Counted from the stretch's first letter, positions 1 through 7,191 are shown. The stretch is 10,686 bases of DNA from Clostridiales bacterium (GCA_019416395.1 DXXH01000087.1:1-10686); one strand, 5' to 3'. Notes: a model not told the origin generated them from the letters alone. A program made the numbers and translations.

Positions 1-65
1 AAGGAAAGCCGGACTGGCTGCCCGACTTTCCTGTCCAAATTTATTGTAATAGGAGAGCCCCATGA
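1..65 (+). other. Left edge: possible 3' end of an upstream gene
   Basis: Two frames are open from the window edge on the + strand. One ends at TAA 47-49, just before the ribosome binding site of the next gene. The other ends at TGA 63-65, overlapping the next ATG in an ATGA arrangement. Too little sequence is present to choose between them or to name a product. Either would place the Lgt-family gene as a downstream member of an operon, and no promoter is visible in these 61 bases. Confidence 0.25.
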
Positions 66-898
66 TCCCACCCTTTGAAATTTTAGGCAAAACCTTTGCC
101 ATTTATCCCCTACTGGCCATGGTGGGGATTTTTGTGGCCGGCGGTTTCGCCTGTTATCAGACTTCCCGGCGGAAACTGGACGACAACGACATGATTGTTC
201 TGCTGCTGGTGGCAGCCATCGGGGTGTTGGTAGGCGCCCATCTCCTTTACGCATTGACCCAGCCCTCTTTGACTTGGCAGGCCCTACAGATGTTGTTCGC
301 CCTGGAGTTCACCCAGGACACCTTGACCCACCTGATGGCCGCGTTTGGGGGCAGCGTCTTCTATGGTGGGCTGCTTGGTGGTCTGGCGGCGGGGGGGATT
401 TACGCCAAGAAGCGAAACCTTTCCCCTGTGTTTCGGGATATTGTGGCGGTCTCCATTCCCCTGTTCCATGTGTTTGGAAGAATCGGATGTTTTCTGGGGG
501 GATGCTGCTACGGAATTCCATGCCCGGTGGGATTCACATACACGCAAAATCCCATTCCCATGGCCAATGGTGTCCGGAGATTTCCCGTTCAGCTGGTAGA
601 GGCAGCCTTTTGCCTGGGATTGTTTTTGTGGCTCTATGTTCAATTGCGAGCGGGGAAAAAAGGACTTCTTTCCCGGTATTTGTTTGTCTACAGTTTGGGC
701 AGATTTTTGCTGGAATTTCTCCGGGGAGACAGCTACCGGGGATTTTTGTGGCGGTTTTCCACTTCGCAATGGATCAGCCTGCTGCTGTTTTTAGCGGTGT
801 CGGTCTTTTGGATCATACAGAGGATCAAATCCCGGTCCCTTCGGGAGCAGAAAGTACAAACTTCTACCCATTCCCCATCGCAACGGGAGATCACCTAA
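62..898 (+). CDS. Lgt-family (prolipoprotein diacylglyceryl transferase-like) membrane protein, divergent
   Basis: The 278-residue product is a polytopic membrane protein of the Lgt family, which normally moves diacylglycerol from phosphatidylglycerol to the lipobox cysteine of prolipoproteins. About seven hydrophobic segments are visible. Family landmarks are the FYGGLLGG loop at residues 100-107, the GRIGCFLGGCCYG signature at 139-151 and the YSLGRFLLEFLRGD block at 210-223. The fold and the arginines R140, R214 and R221 are kept. Relative to E. coli Lgt, the H103 position is Y101, N146 is C143 and E151 is C148. It is therefore probably one of the cysteine-rich Lgt paralogues of Clostridia, and its activity may be altered. 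The ATG follows AGGAG (51-55) by six bases. It is transcribed toward the sugar operon and shows no functional link to it. The family call is firm; the exact reaction is not. Confidence 0.82.
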   Translation: MIPPFEILGKTFAIYPLLAMVGIFVAGGFACYQTSRRKLDDNDMIVLLLVAAIGVLVGAHLLYALTQPSLTWQALQMLFALEFTQDTLTHLMAAFGGSVFYGGLLGGLAAGGIYAKKRNLSPVFRDIVAVSIPLFHVFGRIGCFLGGCCYGIPCPVGFTYTQNPIPMANGVRRFPVQLVEAAFCLGLFLWLYVQLRAGKKGLLSRYLFVYSLGRFLLEFLRGDSYRGFLWRFSTSQWISLLLFLAVSVFWIIQRIKSRSLREQKVQTSTHSPSQREIT

Positions 899-974
899 CC
901 AAACGCTTCAGCCACTGGGTTTCTCTCCCCTTGCAGAAACCGGAAAAAGAGAACCTGGTACAGAATTTAGTTGG

Positions 975-1014
975 AACAGGAGCGGCGCCGCCAACAGGGT
1001 GCTACTCCTGTTTT
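975..1014 (+). terminator. Possible terminator of the Lgt-family gene
   Basis: The arms AACAGGAG (975-982) and CTCCTGTT (1005-1012) pair perfectly around a 22-base GC-rich loop that contains a GGCGCC palindrome. The right arm runs into TTTTC on the + strand. It lies about 77 bases after the stop codon at 898. The loop is long for an intrinsic terminator, so the call is tentative. Confidence 0.35.
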
Positions 1015-1107
1015 CATTTGGATCGAGTGTGAATGGGAGCACCGCTTGCACTGTTTTGCTACCGTATTGCTCCGCTACTTATTTAAGTTCTTTACATAAC
1101 GCGAAAG

Positions 1108-1137
1108 CAGCCCATGGATAATCCCATGGGCTGTTTT
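1108..1137. terminator. Hairpin terminator between convergent genes
   Basis: CAGCCCATGG (1108-1117) pairs with CCATGGGCTG (1124-1133) over 10 bp with a six-base loop. On the + strand it is followed by TTTTC, and on the - strand by CTTTC. It sits about 30 bases past the stop codon of the - strand operon (1164) and some 210 bases past the Lgt-family gene. It most likely ends the sugar operon and may act in both directions. The rest of 899-1163 shows no gene that can be supported. Confidence 0.6.
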
Positions 1138-1163
1138 CAGGAGGAAATGGTTTATTTTGTTGG

Positions 1164-2234
1164 TTATTCGAAGTCAATAGATTTTCCAGTTTTTCCGGAT
1201 TCCCGCACAGCGTCCATCAGCCGCAGTACCCGACGGGTTTCGGGAATCTTCACCAGAAATTCCTCTTCTCCGTGGTAAGCCCGCACGTAATTCTCAAAGT
1301 AATTCTCGTGGCAGGTGTGCACCTCCGGCAGGGACTCGGTGAGGATGGTCCCCTCCGGGGCCGGGCCAAAGGACCGGGTGGGGCCGGCAGAGGTCATGGT
1401 GCGGTGGCCGCTGACGTTTTCTAACAGGTGGGTGGTGCGGACGATCTTGCCCTCGGGGAAGAAGCCGTCCACGTAGGCCGTGCCCTTGTTTCCACCCACG
1501 AACCAGTGGCGCTCAAACCACTTGTCCTGGACCTTATCCGCCAGGTAGTAGGTGCCCAACTCCACCTCAGCGGTGACGTTGTTCTCAAACCGCATAAGGA
1601 TCTTGAAGTAGTCGTCCACCTCAAAATTAATCACGTTGCGGATATCTGCAAATACGCTTTTCAGCTTTATCCCCGGCAGCATCCACAGGATCTGGTCCAG
1701 TAGGTGGACACCCCAATCGTAGAGCATGCCGCCGCCTTCGCTTTTGTAAACGTGCCAATCATGCATGTTCCCATTAAAGCCGTACAGGCTGCTCTTGATG
1801 GTGTACACGTCCCCCAGGGTGCCGGAGTCATAGACTTCCTTTGCGGTGCGGAAGTCCGGATCAAACCGGCGCTGGTGATGGACGGTGAACTTTACCCCGT
1901 GCTTCTTACAGGCGGCCTCCATGTCGTCCAGCTCCTGGGGGCTCATGGCAACCGGTTTTTCGCAGATGATGTTCTTTCCTGCGGCGGCAGCCTGGAGCAC
2001 CAGGTCATGGTGCTGGTTGTTGTTGGCGGCGATGAGCACCACATCCACCTCGGGATCGTGGATCAGGGCCTCGTCGCTGGGATAGCGTTTAAGCCCCCCG
2101 GCCACGTCCTCCAGCTGGGATGGGTCCTTGTCGGCGTAGCCCACCAACTGGATTCCCGGAAAATCAGAGAGCATCTTTTCGTGTTCATGACCCATAAAGC
2201 CATGGCCAATGATGGCAATGCGAATTGGTTCCAT
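1164..2234 (-). CDS. Gfo/Idh/MocA family NAD(P)-dependent oxidoreductase, last operon gene
   Basis: This 356-residue cytosolic sugar oxidoreductase has the two domains usual for the family. The N-terminal Rossmann fold shows the nucleotide loop GHGFMG at residues 10-15 and the EKP motif at 92-94, whose lysine is usually catalytic. The C-terminal domain carries LYDWGVHLLD at 171-180, giving D173, H177 and D180 as the substrate-site residues. Such enzymes oxidise or reduce a sugar hydroxyl or ketone, often at C3. As the second such enzyme in the operon it may process the released keto sugar, which is inference. Length and N-terminus look complete, but the ATG has no Shine-Dalgarno sequence. It abuts the broken end of the binding-protein gene, whose reading frame runs 50 bases into this gene. 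Translation may depend on coupling to that fragment. Confidence 0.9.
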   Translation of the reverse strand: MEPIRIAIIGHGFMGHEHEKMLSDFPGIQLVGYADKDPSQLEDVAGGLKRYPSDEALIHDPEVDVVLIAANNNQHHDLVLQAAAAGKNIICEKPVAMSPQELDDMEAACKKHGVKFTVHHQRRFDPDFRTAKEVYDSGTLGDVYTIKSSLYGFNGNMHDWHVYKSEGGGMLYDWGVHLLDQILWMLPGIKLKSVFADIRNVINFEVDDYFKILMRFENNVTAEVELGTYYLADKVQDKWFERHWFVGGNKGTAYVDGFFPEGKIVRTTHLLENVSGHRTMTSAGPTRSFGPAPEGTILTESLPEVHTCHENYFENYVRAYHGEEEFLVKIPETRRVLRLMDAVRESGKTGKSIDFE

Positions 2235-2718
2235 AGGCCATGTAGTTTGGCATGTACTGACGGATCAGGGAATCCGTATCCTCGTAAATGACACCGTCGG
2301 CCACGCCGGCCTCAGGTCCGCCGGGATACAGCACACCGGGATACACAATGTCCGGATAGTCGCCGGAGGAGAGCAGAATGCCCAGGCGGTCGTTGACCTC
2401 TTCCAGGCTGACTGTGGTCCAGTTCACATGGACGCCGGTCATCTCCTCCATCTTCTTCACACCCTCAATGGTGTTCAGGTCACTGACAATGGTACCACTG
2501 TAGGTAACGTACACGTCCAACTCCGCCCCATCCTCGGAGAGGGGCAGAGTCAAGGGTTCCGGTTCCCCGGTGGCAGTCTCCCCCTCAGCGGCGCTGCTGG
2601 TGGAGGCTGTGGAGGACTGGCTGTCGGTGCTGCTTTCGCTCTCGCCACCGCATCCAGCCAGCGTGGTCAGCAATAGGGCTGCGCTCAAGGCCATGGCCAA
2701 CCATTTTTTCAGTTTCAT
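2185..2718 (-). pseudogene. Truncated ABC sugar-binding lipoprotein (N-terminal third only)
   Basis: The ATG at 2718 follows AAAGGAG by seven bases. The 177-residue product begins with a lipoprotein signal peptide (MKLKKWLAMALSAALLLTTLAGC), with lipobox LAGC and lipidated C23. A Ser/Thr-rich linker then leads into the first lobe of a large extracellular solute-binding protein of the LplA type. Typical pieces are the MEEMTGVHVNW segment at 90-100, the SGDYPDIVYPG segment at 118-128 and LIRQYMPNYMA at 151-161. Relatives run to about 500 residues or more. Here family-like sequence stops at about residue 161, and the last residues are an out-of-frame reading of the next gene's start. The rest is not elsewhere in the window. 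Without its second lobe it should not bind sugar, so the transporter would need another binding protein unless this is an assembly error. Confidence 0.85.
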
Positions 2719-2768
2719 AGTTTTGCTCCTTTCATATCGCTCTTTACTTTTCAGATGGGGGTTCCAGC

Positions 2769-3665
2769 TCAAGCCTTCACAGCGCCCATCGTCATACCAG
2801 TGACAAAGTACTTCTGCACAAAGGGGTACACCAGCAAAATCGGCAGGGTGGACACCACAATCGCCGCGTACTCCACGCTCCGGGCGTACACCGTGGCGTT
2901 GGACACGCTGGAAGAGGAGGTGATCTCCTGGCTGGACTGGAACAGGATGGTCCGCAGAGCCATCTGCAAAGGCTGCAGGTCGTCCCGGGTGGGCAGGTAC
3001 AGCAATGCGGACATGTAGTCGTTCCATTTCATCACAATGGTGAACAACATGATCACGGCGAAGGTAGCCTTACATAAAGGTAAAATGATTTTGAACATGA
3101 TGACAAAGTCATTGGCGCCATCCAGACGGGCCGCCTCTTCCAGGGAGTCGGAGATCTCCTGCATGGAGGTTCGCATCAAAATGATGTTGAAAACGCCCAG
3201 GGCACCGGGCACCACCATCGCCCAGATGGTGTCCACCATGCCGATCTTATTGATCACCATATAGGTGGGAATCATGCCGCCATTGAACAGCATGGTGAAG
3301 GAGATGATCATCATAAAGGTGTTCCGGTAGAAAAACCGGTTCCGGGAGAATACAAACCCAGCGATGATGGTCAAAACTCCGGTGATGGCACAGGAAAGTA
3401 CAATGTAGAAGATGGTATTCCGGTAGCCGATCCACAAGGTCTGGTAGGAGAGGATCATGCTGTAAGCGGTCAGATCCACCCGTTCCAAGGGGAACAAGAT
3501 CAGTCCTTTGGACACGTTCAGCTGAGTGGGATCGCTGATGGATGCCATCATCACATGCCACACAGGAACAAAGCACACCACGGCAATAGCCAGCAGAATC
3601 AGAACCGCCACCACCAGGAACGCCATCCGCGCAGGGGTGACCCGGTTTAATTTCGATCGTTTCAT
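2769..3665 (-). CDS. ABC sugar transporter permease, LplC/YtcP type (CUT1)
   Basis: This 298-residue inner-membrane permease belongs to the MalG/LplC side of CUT1 carbohydrate importers. About six hydrophobic segments are visible, beginning at residues 14-40. The cytoplasmic EAA loop, LEEAARLDGAN at 175-185, is the docking site for the ATPase. The C-terminus VQKYFVTGMTMGAVKA is characteristic of the LplC group. The ATG at 3665 lies eight bases after AAGGAGG and 14 bases after the previous permease stop. It pairs with the permease at 3680-4678. The binding-protein fragment follows 50 bases later. No ATPase gene is present; LplB/LplC-type systems commonly use a shared MsmX-like ATPase encoded elsewhere. 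The substrate is not readable from the permease itself. Confidence 0.94.
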   Translation of the reverse strand: MKRSKLNRVTPARMAFLVVAVLILLAIAVVCFVPVWHVMMASISDPTQLNVSKGLILFPLERVDLTAYSMILSYQTLWIGYRNTIFYIVLSCAITGVLTIIAGFVFSRNRFFYRNTFMMIISFTMLFNGGMIPTYMVINKIGMVDTIWAMVVPGALGVFNIILMRTSMQEISDSLEEAARLDGANDFVIMFKIILPLCKATFAVIMLFTIVMKWNDYMSALLYLPTRDDLQPLQMALRTILFQSSQEITSSSSVSNATVYARSVEYAAIVVSTLPILLVYPFVQKYFVTGMTMGAVKA

Positions 3666-3679
3666 GGGTGTATGCCTCC

Positions 3680-4678
3680 TTAGAACATGGCCGTGCCAGA
3701 CAGCTTTTTGGTGATCTTATTGGTGGTCAGCAGCAAGATGGTGCCGATGACGGAGTTGAACAAGCCCACCGCAGTGGACAGGCCGTAGTCCGCCTGAACC
3801 ATGCCCATACGGTACACATAGGTGTTGATCACGTCGGAAAATTCGTAATTGGCGGGGCCGTAAAGCAACAGGATCTTGTCGGCTCCCACACTGAACACCG
3901 CTCCCATACGCATAATGAGCATCATGATGATCATAGTGGAGATACCCGGAATGGTTACGTGGATCATCTGCTTCCAACGGTTGGCGCCGTCCACTTTGGC
4001 GGCCTCATACAGCTCCTGATCCACCGAGCTCAACGCCGACAGGTAAATGATGGAACCGTAGCCCAACCCCTGCCACATGTTCTGCAACACGTAAATCAGC
4101 CAGAAGTTTTGCTTTTGGTTGATCAGATTCACCGACTCGCCGCCAGTGAGATTGGCCACCAATACGGAGATGGGACCATTTGCCTCACAGAAGTCCACCA
4201 CCAAGCCGCAGGCCACCACGGCGGAGATAAAGTAAGGCATATAGCTGATGGTTTGGACGGTCTTCTTGAAGATCTTGTGATGGATCTCGTTGAGGATCAG
4301 GGCAAAAATGATGGGGGCTGGAAAATTCACCACCAGATCCAACACACCGATGGCGATGGTATTTCGCAACAGGCGACCCACATAGGGCCCGGTAAAAAAG
4401 TTGACAAAGTTCTCCATGCCCACCCATTTACTGCCAAACAGTCCTCGGGCTGGGGCAAAATCCTGGAACGCCATGAGCAAGCCCACCATAGGCGCGTAGT
4501 TGAAGATGGCGAAAAAGGCCAGGATCACCAGAAGTAGTATGTAAATCAGCTTGTTGCGGCGGATGTCCAAGGTCAGGTTGTGGGGAATGGCTTTCAACCC
4601 ACCGTCAACGATGTATCCCCCCGAAACGGGGCCTTTGGACGCCTGACCCAATTTCTGCGCTTTTTGTTTGCTTGCCAT
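3680..4678 (-). CDS. ABC sugar transporter permease, LplB type (CUT1)
   Basis: This 332-residue inner-membrane permease of the LplB/UgpA side has about six membrane segments. The EAA loop EAAKVDGANRWKQM is at 225-238 and is followed by the usual HVTIPGI. The start chosen is the ATG at 4678, because AGGGG lies seven bases upstream. An in-frame GTG at 4696 lies directly after the stop codon of the preceding gene and has no binding site of its own. The gene starts 18 bases after the DUF6379-type gene and ends 14 bases before the second permease, so it is co-transcribed. It supplies one half of the channel that would import the glycoside used by the enzymes upstream. The family is certain; the substrate is inferred from context. 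Confidence 0.94.
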   Translation of the reverse strand: MASKQKAQKLGQASKGPVSGGYIVDGGLKAIPHNLTLDIRRNKLIYILLLVILAFFAIFNYAPMVGLLMAFQDFAPARGLFGSKWVGMENFVNFFTGPYVGRLLRNTIAIGVLDLVVNFPAPIIFALILNEIHHKIFKKTVQTISYMPYFISAVVACGLVVDFCEANGPISVLVANLTGGESVNLINQKQNFWLIYVLQNMWQGLGYGSIIYLSALSSVDQELYEAAKVDGANRWKQMIHVTIPGISTMIIMMLIMRMGAVFSVGADKILLLYGPANYEFSDVINTYVYRMGMVQADYGLSTAVGLFNSVIGTILLLTTNKITKKLSGTAMF

Positions 4679-4696
4679 AGTCTTTCCCCTTTTCAC

Positions 4697-5137
4697 TTAT
4701 ACGATCAGCAGCCGCCGCTGATGGAGGTTGTGGCCCATCTCCGGCATGTACACCATCTCAGGCTTATTGGGGTCGGCGGCGGACTCCATAAACGGGGGCA
4801 TGTAGGAGTGGGTGACGCAAAAACCAAATTGAATATTGTGGTATCCTTGGGCCAGACCGCCCTCCTTCTTCACCACCAGCACAGCCGGCTCCAGAGGATT
4901 CCAATGAGTTTTCCAGTCTGCCCGCATTTCTTCTACAGTGTAGTCTTCCCCGCCGATCCGCCACAGCACCCGGTCCGGCGTGAATACTTCTCCGTCCACC
5001 GTCAGGTTTCCAGCCTTGACCTGGCTCAGGAATACGCCCCGGTAGTAGGGCAGGCGGATTTTCAGTTGGAAACCCACCGCTTTACTGTCCTCGTAGATGT
5101 TCCGGAATCCCACAGATTGAATCACTTGTTTTTCCAT
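4697..5137 (-). CDS. DUF6379-type protein, likely C-glycoside deglycosidase beta subunit
   Basis: This is a small 146-residue soluble protein without signal peptide or membrane segment. I recognise it as the DUF6379 or C-deglycosylation beta-subunit family from GFQLKIRLPYYRGVFLS (22-38), a tryptophan-rich middle (W59, W75, W79), the block GYHNIQFGFCVTHSYMPP (98-115) and the basic-hydrophobic tail RRLLIV. In characterised C-glycoside deglycosidases (DfgAB, DgpBC and CarBC types) such a beta-rich subunit joins a TIM-barrel alpha subunit and helps form the active site. Here the TIM-barrel gene lies directly upstream with a 13-base gap, as in those systems. The ATG at 5137 follows a GAGGAGG motif that overlaps the upstream stop, suggesting coupled translation. 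Recognition is from memory of the family, without a search. Confidence 0.82.
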   Translation of the reverse strand: MEKQVIQSVGFRNIYEDSKAVGFQLKIRLPYYRGVFLSQVKAGNLTVDGEVFTPDRVLWRIGGEDYTVEEMRADWKTHWNPLEPAVLVVKKEGGLAQGYHNIQFGFCVTHSYMPPFMESAADPNKPEMVYMPEMGHNLHQRRLLIV

Positions 5138-5150
5138 GCTGTTTCCCTCC

Positions 5151-6023
5151 TCAGTCGCCCAGAATGTTCTTCATCAAGATGTGATGGCGGCGGAGCATCT
5201 GCCCCACTTCATAGCCGGGATCGTATTTGTCCGCCCCCTCGTACTCGCTGAGCAGGTATCCGTCCCAGTTGTGCTCCTTGAGAATGTTCAAAATCTCCGC
5301 ATAGGGCACGTGAGTCTCCTGGAAGTTCTCATCCACATGGAAGTACTTGGCGTGGCAGCAGGCCACATAGGGCAGCAGAGGGATTATATCTTCCGGCACG
5401 TTGGGCACAAAGCTGGGGTCTTTCCATTCCCCTTCTTCAAACTTGGTGCGGAACACGCTGAAATCGATGTTCAGGGCAAAGCTTTTGGTGCCGGTTTCCT
5501 TGATGAAATCCACATACTCCTGGACCATTTTCCCTTTCAGGTTGGATGGGATGTGGATCTCCGGGCACATGACCAGGCCCAGTTCTTCCGCCAGAGGCAG
5601 GGCGCCCTTGATGATCTCCCGCCAGTTCTCCACCGGCTCCAGCAGCTCGTTGATCACCGGCATCTTGGTCCGCAGGATCCGGAACCCCAGCCGGTGGGCC
5701 AGCCGCAGGTCCCGGCACAGAAACTCGATGGACTCCTCGGTGGTCAAGTCACGATCCTGGAGCACGTGGGAATCCACCCAGTGGCCGTACTCCACCGGCT
5801 CCAGCTGGTATTTGTCCAGCAGTCCAAACCACTTGTCCACCCAGGCTTGAGTGGGATAGGGGTAATTCTCAATGTGAATATTGGCCAGGATCTCGATGCC
5901 ATGGGCGCCCATGTCGTGGACGTCCTCGAAGCAATCTTCCAGGTTCTTCTCAAAGCCGAACTCGGCGGAGTAGCTGTACAGCGCCACCCCACGCTTGGGG
6001 CCCTTCTTCTCGTTGCGATACAC
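5151..6023 (-). CDS. Xylose-isomerase-like TIM-barrel protein, likely C-glycoside deglycosidase alpha subunit
   Basis: This 290-residue cytosolic protein belongs to the sugar phosphate isomerase/epimerase (AP endonuclease 2) superfamily. The start chosen is the GTG at 6023, seven bases after AAAGGAGG. A TTG further upstream overlaps the previous stop and lacks such a site. The metal ligands expected for the fold can be read at successive strands: E155 in CPEIH, D187 in NIDFSVF, H224 in CCHAKYFHV and E260 in LSEYEG. H157, two residues after the first ligand, is a good candidate general base. Together with the adjacent DUF6379-type gene and the upstream oxidoreductase, this fits the metal-dependent alpha subunit that cleaves 3-keto C-glycosides by elimination. 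The alternative is an ordinary keto-sugar isomerase or a lyase for 3-keto O-glycosides; sequence alone cannot decide. Confidence 0.83.
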   Translation of the reverse strand: MYRNEKKGPKRGVALYSYSAEFGFEKNLEDCFEDVHDMGAHGIEILANIHIENYPYPTQAWVDKWFGLLDKYQLEPVEYGHWVDSHVLQDRDLTTEESIEFLCRDLRLAHRLGFRILRTKMPVINELLEPVENWREIIKGALPLAEELGLVMCPEIHIPSNLKGKMVQEYVDFIKETGTKSFALNIDFSVFRTKFEEGEWKDPSFVPNVPEDIIPLLPYVACCHAKYFHVDENFQETHVPYAEILNILKEHNWDGYLLSEYEGADKYDPGYEVGQMLRRHHILMKNILGD

Positions 6024-6043
6024 TGCGTTTCCTCCTTTGTAGA

Positions 6044-7156
6044 TCAATCAAATTTGATCTCTTTGCCCTGGGCGGCGGACTTATAGATGTTGTCCAGGAT
6101 CTTGGTGACGGTGAAAGCCTGCTCGGGCTTTACCAGAGGCTGGGTATCGTTGAGAATGGCCTCCAGCCACTGTTTGCACTCCACCTCTTCCGGCTTGTCG
6201 GAGCTGCCCTCGAAGAAAGCGATGGTTCCACCGGGAGAGAGCGTTTCCTCGGTGAGCTGGCCGTAATCGGTCTTGTTGAAGATCAGGTCGTACTCTCCCT
6301 CAGCCTTGCTCATGCCGCCAATGATTTCAGCGCCGGCCTTGGTGCCGCACAGTGTGCAGCTGGCCTCCCGGGATTCCCGCAGGTTGATGGCCCAGGCGCT
6401 TTCCAGGAAGATGGTGGCGCCGTTCTTCATTTTGATGAAGCCGAAGGCGGAGTCCTCCACCTCGTACTTGTCCGGATCCCAGGGGCCAAACATGTTGCCC
6501 ACAGTGGCCTCCTTCATGTGGCCCAGCTTCTCAAACACGGAACCGGTGACGCTCTCTACCTCGTAGTTGTCCATCATCCACAGGGTGATATCCAGGGCAT
6601 GGGTGCCGATGTCGATGAGGGGACCGCCGCCCTGCTTGGACTTATCCGGGAATACGCCCCAGGTGGGCACCGCTCTCCGGCGGATGGCATGGGCCTTGGC
6701 AAAGTAGATGTCCCCCAGGTCGCCGCTGCGGCAGGCCTTAAACAGTGTCTGAGTGTCCTTGCGGAATCGGTTCTGATAGCCGATGGTGAACTTCTTCCCG
6801 GACTTTTTCCAGGCGTCCATCATCAGCTGGGCGTCGGCGGTGGTGGCTGCCATGGGCTTTTCGCACATTACGTGCTTGCCGGCTTCAAAAGCGGCTACGG
6901 TGATGGGGCAGTGAGCCACGTTGGGGGTCAGCACATGGACCACGTCAACGTCAGGGTTGGCCAGCAGCTCATGGTAGTCCTCGCAGACCTGAGCCCCTTC
7001 CACGCCGTACTGGGCAGCGGCTTTCTCCGCGCGCTCCCAAATGATATCGCAAAACGCCACAATTTCGCACTTGTCCTTCTGGGACGTAAGAGCGGGCAGG
7101 TGCTTGGAATTGGCAATACCTCCACACCCAATGATGCCAACTTTTAATTTTTTCAC
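6044..7156 (-). CDS. Gfo/Idh/MocA family NAD(P)-dependent oxidoreductase, first operon gene
   Basis: This 370-residue two-domain oxidoreductase starts at a GTG (7156) eight bases after AAGGAGG; longer in-frame starts lack a binding site and precede the mapped promoter. The Rossmann domain opens with KVGIIGCGGIA (5-15). EKP is at 99-101 with catalytic lysine K100. The substrate site is in PLIDIGTHALD (179-189), giving D182, H186 and D189. A long C-terminal beta domain follows. As the first gene of an operon with the likely alpha and beta deglycosidase subunits, it most probably does the job of DgpA-type enzymes, oxidising the glycoside's sugar to a 3-keto form so that the aglycone can be eliminated. 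The stop codon lies 20 bases before the next GTG. The family is certain; the C3 position and the substrate are inferred. Confidence 0.92.
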   Translation of the reverse strand: MKKLKVGIIGCGGIANSKHLPALTSQKDKCEIVAFCDIIWERAEKAAAQYGVEGAQVCEDYHELLANPDVDVVHVLTPNVAHCPITVAAFEAGKHVMCEKPMAATTADAQLMMDAWKKSGKKFTIGYQNRFRKDTQTLFKACRSGDLGDIYFAKAHAIRRRAVPTWGVFPDKSKQGGGPLIDIGTHALDITLWMMDNYEVESVTGSVFEKLGHMKEATVGNMFGPWDPDKYEVEDSAFGFIKMKNGATIFLESAWAINLRESREASCTLCGTKAGAEIIGGMSKAEGEYDLIFNKTDYGQLTEETLSPGGTIAFFEGSSDKPEEVECKQWLEAILNDTQPLVKPEQAFTVTKILDNIYKSAAQGKEIKFD

Positions 7157-7162
7157 GAAAAG

Positions 7163-7169
7163 TTCCTCC
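7163..7169 (-). promoter_or_regulatory. Ribosome binding site fixing the GTG start at 7156
   Basis: Read on the - strand, AAGGAGG stands here, about eight bases before the GTG at 7156. It decides against a start further upstream, from which the open frame would add about 23 residues unlike the family's usual N-terminus. Confidence 0.75.
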
Positions 7170-7191
7170 TTATGATTTGTTTTTATCCGAA

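Noticed and set aside
3..31. GGAAAG and CTTTCC inverted arms at the left edge, considered as a terminator
   Set aside because: It has a long loop and no T tract, and open frames continue through it.
274..1032. Long + strand open frame overlapping the Lgt-family gene
   Set aside because: It is an alternate frame of the membrane protein gene with no recognisable family and no ribosome binding site.
2719..3027. N-terminal extension of the binding-protein frame by about 100 residues
   Set aside because: It runs through the second permease in another frame; the ATG at 2718 has a good ribosome binding site and a proper signal peptide.
3668..4537. 289-residue open frame on the + strand, opposite the first permease
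   Set aside because: It is histidine- and glutamine-rich antisense of a clear permease gene, as expected from GC-rich codon use.
6024..6047. TTG start of the TIM-barrel gene, adding eight residues
   Set aside because: AAAGGAGG lies within this stretch and points to the GTG at 6023.
5136..6086. 316-residue open frame on the + strand, opposite the TIM-barrel gene
   Set aside because: It is an antisense shadow; the - strand gene has metal-ligand motifs and a strong ribosome binding site.
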